Below are positions 61,869 to 64,000 of a DNA stretch of 64,000 bases, one piece after another. The notes beneath the pieces are model-generated. The model was given only the letters and a program-made list of their open reading frames with translations, was not told the origin of the DNA and did no database searches. Where the stretch lies: NCBI GenBank assembly GCA_026706935.1, contig JAPOXV010000004.1:1-64000 (forward strand), written 5' to 3'. How positions within the stretch are numbered: position 1 is the first letter of the stretch; each line of letters begins with the position of its first letter. Made by a program: the position numbers and the translations under genes. This DNA comes from Gammaproteobacteria bacterium. GTDB lineage: Bacteria; Pseudomonadota; Gammaproteobacteria; Pseudomonadales; Azotimanducaceae.

Positions 61869-62732
61869 GTGTCGACAGATACGGATGTTGCGGGTTACGC
61901 CATGCTTGATGAATCACTGAAATCAGCTTTAATCCAGATCGTTCACGATGCACATGTGGAGATTCTCGATGTCTACAACACGCCCTTCGACGTGCGTCGT
62001 AAGTCAGACGATACACCGATCACGGAAGCGGACCGGCGCGCTCATGACGTCATCGTCAATGGTCTCTCACGGATAGATTCAGGGATTCCTATCGTGTCCG
62101 AAGAGTCCGCATTGCCACCTTACGATGTGAGGAAGAACTGGAAGCAGTATTGGTTAGTCGATCCCCTTGACGGGACGAAGGAATTCGTGAAACGAAACGG
62201 CGAATTTACTGTGAATATCGCACTTGTCGTCGCCCATGAGCCATGTATTGGGATCGTTGGGCGGCCTACAACAAACGCTCTTTACTTCGGTGATGTTGAA
62301 TCAAAAAGTGCCCTAAAAATCATCGAAGCTGATGAAAAGCCTCTCGCTACACGCACGATAGAAGCAAATGGTGTGCGCAGCGTACAAAGTCGTCGACGAG
62401 CTAATCCGCAAGCGGAACAGTTCTTGATCGATCTCGAAAATGACGTCGGTCCAATCACACGCGACTTTCGCGGCAGCAGTCTGAAGTTCCTCGCGCTCGC
62501 GGAAGGGGAGGCAGACTTGTATATCCAGCCTGGCGGTACGTCGGAATGGGACACAGCTGCCGCACAAGCCGTTCTGCACGCTGCGGGTGGGCGTGTAATG
62601 TCATTTCAGGGTGCATCAATACCGTACAACACAGGTGAGAGCGTCATCAACGACCCATTCATTGCAATAGGCGATTCCGCAACGGACTGGCGGCACACAC
62701 TAATCCGGCGGTTATCGATATTCAATCACTAG
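61869..62732 (+). CDS. cysQ: 3'(2'),5'-bisphosphate nucleotidase CysQ
   Basis: Dephosphorylates PAP released by sulfate assimilation. Seen: the metal motifs EES (IVSEESALP), DPLDGTKEFVKRNGEFTVNIALV and the C-terminal GGTSEWDTAAAQAVLHAAGG. Length 287; the start is GTG. Its coupling to nudE suggests a role in turning over adenine nucleotides. No cysteine-synthesis genes are adjacent. Confidence 0.95.
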   Translation: MSTDTDVAGYAMLDESLKSALIQIVHDAHVEILDVYNTPFDVRRKSDDTPITEADRRAHDVIVNGLSRIDSGIPIVSEESALPPYDVRKNWKQYWLVDPLDGTKEFVKRNGEFTVNIALVVAHEPCIGIVGRPTTNALYFGDVESKSALKIIEADEKPLATRTIEANGVRSVQSRRRANPQAEQFLIDLENDVGPITRDFRGSSLKFLALAEGEADLYIQPGGTSEWDTAAAQAVLHAAGGRVMSFQGASIPYNTGESVINDPFIAIGDSATDWRHTLIRRLSIFNH

Positions 62733-62815
62733 TCGCCCGCGCACGACCCGGCAATATACTTCCGCCTCTCGCAGCGTTCACCGCTGCCAATCGAATCCCC
62801 TAGGAACTACCGACT

Positions 62816-63241
62816 ATGAGCAAAGAAGGCTTACGGCCTCGCTATGCGCCCACGCCAACCCCCGATACCGCGCACTTTTGGGAAGGTACAAGGAATCACA
62901 AGCTTTTGCTTCAGCGTTGTACAGACTGCGGCACCGTGTACTTTCCACCTCGCGCCTTTTGTCCAGAAAATGGGTCTTCGAACATTGAGGTCTTCGAAGC
63001 AAGCGGCAAGGCTAAACTGATTAGCTACACGATCAATCATCGCCAACACCCTTCTTTCGAGAGTCCTTATGCGATCGCGATCGTCCAACTCGAAGAAGGT
63101 CCCATGATGATGAGCAACATCGTCGATTGCGAGCAGACACCGGAAGCGCTTGTGCTCGATATGCCGCTCGAAGTCACTTTTGAAAAGGTGTCCGACGAAA
63201 TCACAGTGCCCCTTTTTAGGCCCGTCGGAGAAGCATCATGA
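62816..63241 (+). CDS. DUF35 OB-fold/zinc-ribbon protein, thiolase partner
   Basis: A 141-residue protein with a rubredoxin-like ribbon (CTDCGTVYFPPRAFCPEN) and an OB-fold. The usual fourth ligand of the ribbon is absent: C35, C38, C49, then N52. DUF35 proteins bind thiolase-like enzymes and channel acyl-CoA. It overlaps the thiolase gene by 4 nt (ATGA), so the two act as a pair. Confidence 0.88.
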   Translation: MSKEGLRPRYAPTPTPDTAHFWEGTRNHKLLLQRCTDCGTVYFPPRAFCPENGSSNIEVFEASGKAKLISYTINHRQHPSFESPYAIAIVQLEEGPMMMSNIVDCEQTPEALVLDMPLEVTFEKVSDEITVPLFRPVGEAS

Positions 63242-64000
63242 CCGTAGCAGTAGTAGGTGCGTCCGAAACGACAGAATTAGGTCGCATTCCACACCTAAGC
63301 CAAATGCAGCTTCACGCAGATGGCGCGTTTAACGCGTTAGCGGATGCTGGACTCTCCGTGAGTGATATTGATGGTATTGCAACGGCGGGTGCTTCGCCGG
63401 TTGACTTAACGCACTACTTAGGGCTCGAACCTCATTGGATAGACGGTACGTCAGTCGGCGGGTGCTCGTTTCTGATTCATGTACGTCATGCCGTCGCCGC
63501 GATTGAAGCGGGTTATTGCGAAACGGTTTTGATCACACATGGCGAAAGTGGGCGATCCGGTATTGGTCGAGGAGGCGGCGGTGGTGGCGCAGCTTCATTC
63601 GCTAGTCAATTCGAGGTTCCATATGGACCTATGGGTCCGACTACGCTATTTGGAATCGGCGTATTGCGTTACATGAAGCAATATGGCATGACGCACGAGC
63701 AACTGGCATCAGTCGCAGTCGCGCAACGCGAATGGGCAGGTATGAATCCTCGAGCGATGTATCGAGACCCGATCACGGTTGAAGACGTACTCGCTTCACG
63801 GGTGATCGCTTACCCATTCCACCTTTTGGAATGCTGTCTTGTGACCGACGGCGGCGGAGCACTTATCCTCACTGCCGCGGATCGAGCAAAGGACTTTCCT
63901 CAACCACCCGTTTACATTTTGGGAACCGGCGAAAGCGTGGAGTCACCAATGATTAGTCAAATGGCTGATCTGACGAGCTCTCGGAATTTCCGAATCGCCG
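63238..64000 (+). CDS. Thiolase-like (SCP-x/lipid-transfer type) enzyme, 3' truncated by window edge
   Basis: The first 254 residues of a thiolase-fold enzyme of the non-specific lipid-transfer branch. Seen: MTVAVVGASETTELG, ALADAGLSVSDIDGIATAG, VGGCSFLIHVRHAVAAIEAGYCETVLITHGES (with the Cys position in GGCS), a glycine run (RGGGGGGAA) and MYRDPITVEDVLASRVIAYPFHLLECCLVTDGGGALIL. The reaction may be thiolytic or aldol cleavage of acyl-CoA, as in steroid side-chain degradation; the partner DUF35 gene supports this. The gene runs off the end. Confidence 0.88.
   Translation, partial: MTVAVVGASETTELGRIPHLSQMQLHADGAFNALADAGLSVSDIDGIATAGASPVDLTHYLGLEPHWIDGTSVGGCSFLIHVRHAVAAIEAGYCETVLITHGESGRSGIGRGGGGGGAASFASQFEVPYGPMGPTTLFGIGVLRYMKQYGMTHEQLASVAVAQREWAGMNPRAMYRDPITVEDVLASRVIAYPFHLLECCLVTDGGGALILTAADRAKDFPQPPVYILGTGESVESPMISQMADLTSSRNFRIA

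Overview
The window looks like chromosome of a gammaproteobacterium, moderate in GC and densely coded. The evidence is conserved gene order of the Pseudomonas/Cellvibrio type: priA<>rpmE, aroK-aroB, SPOR-hslV-hslU-DUF971-ubiE-ubiJ-ubiB-tatABC, ntrB-ntrC-trmL-secB-rhodanese<>gpmI-envC, mutY-yggX and hslR-pckA next to nudE-cysQ. Accessory genes (DUF1592/DUF1552 pair, LLM oxidoreductase, amidohydrolase, DUF35-thiolase pair) resemble those of uncultured aquatic gammaproteobacteria. That lineage guess is inference.

Layout. 1-8.4 kb: the 3' part of gltD, priA divergent from rpmE, an M48 protease, a DUF4870 membrane protein and penicillin-binding protein 1A. 8.7-18.4 kb: a long plus-strand run of shikimate genes (aroKB), a SPOR protein, the HslUV protease, ubiquinone genes (ubiE, ubiJ, ubiB) and the Tat translocon, ending against dtd. 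Two short tatA-like reading frames precede tatA. 18.4-24 kb: a PP-loop/TusA sulfur pair, an SDR enzyme, and ntrBC with its own sigma-54 promoter and tandem NtrC-type palindromes, then trmL. 24-31.4 kb: secB, rhodanese, gpmI, envC, hisB-hisA, mutY and yggX. 31.4-41.3 kb: small-molecule enzymes (alpha/beta hydrolase, MOSC, methyltransferase, amidohydrolase, DUF1080), a secreted cytochrome-type DUF1592 protein coupled to a Tat-exported DUF1552 protein, and an aldehyde dehydrogenase. 41.4-48.5 kb: a membrane receptor with PP2C phosphatase and STAS domains, and a heterodimeric ABC exporter. 48.8-50.1 kb: a lone TnpB. 50.1-52.1 kb: a gene-poor stretch with small membrane-protein frames and a repeated hairpin. 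52.1-64 kb: an LLM oxidoreductase, a double-PDZ protein, ABC-F ATPase, dsbB, acpH, gshA, pckA, hslR, nudE, cysQ, and a DUF35-thiolase pair cut by the window end.

Common threads. Genes in the plus-strand runs often overlap by 1-8 nt (ATGA, GTGA, TTGA), pointing to translational coupling, and GTG/TTG starts are frequent. Several familiar clusters lack members normally inside them: pilMNOPQ between ponA and aroK, hisH between hisB and hisA, hisIE before tatA, grxC beside secB, hslO between hslR and pckA. The most unusual items are the duplicated tatA-like heads, the structured 2-kb region after tnpB, the lack of a standard start codon at the full pckA N-terminus, and the phosphatase-STAS fusion.
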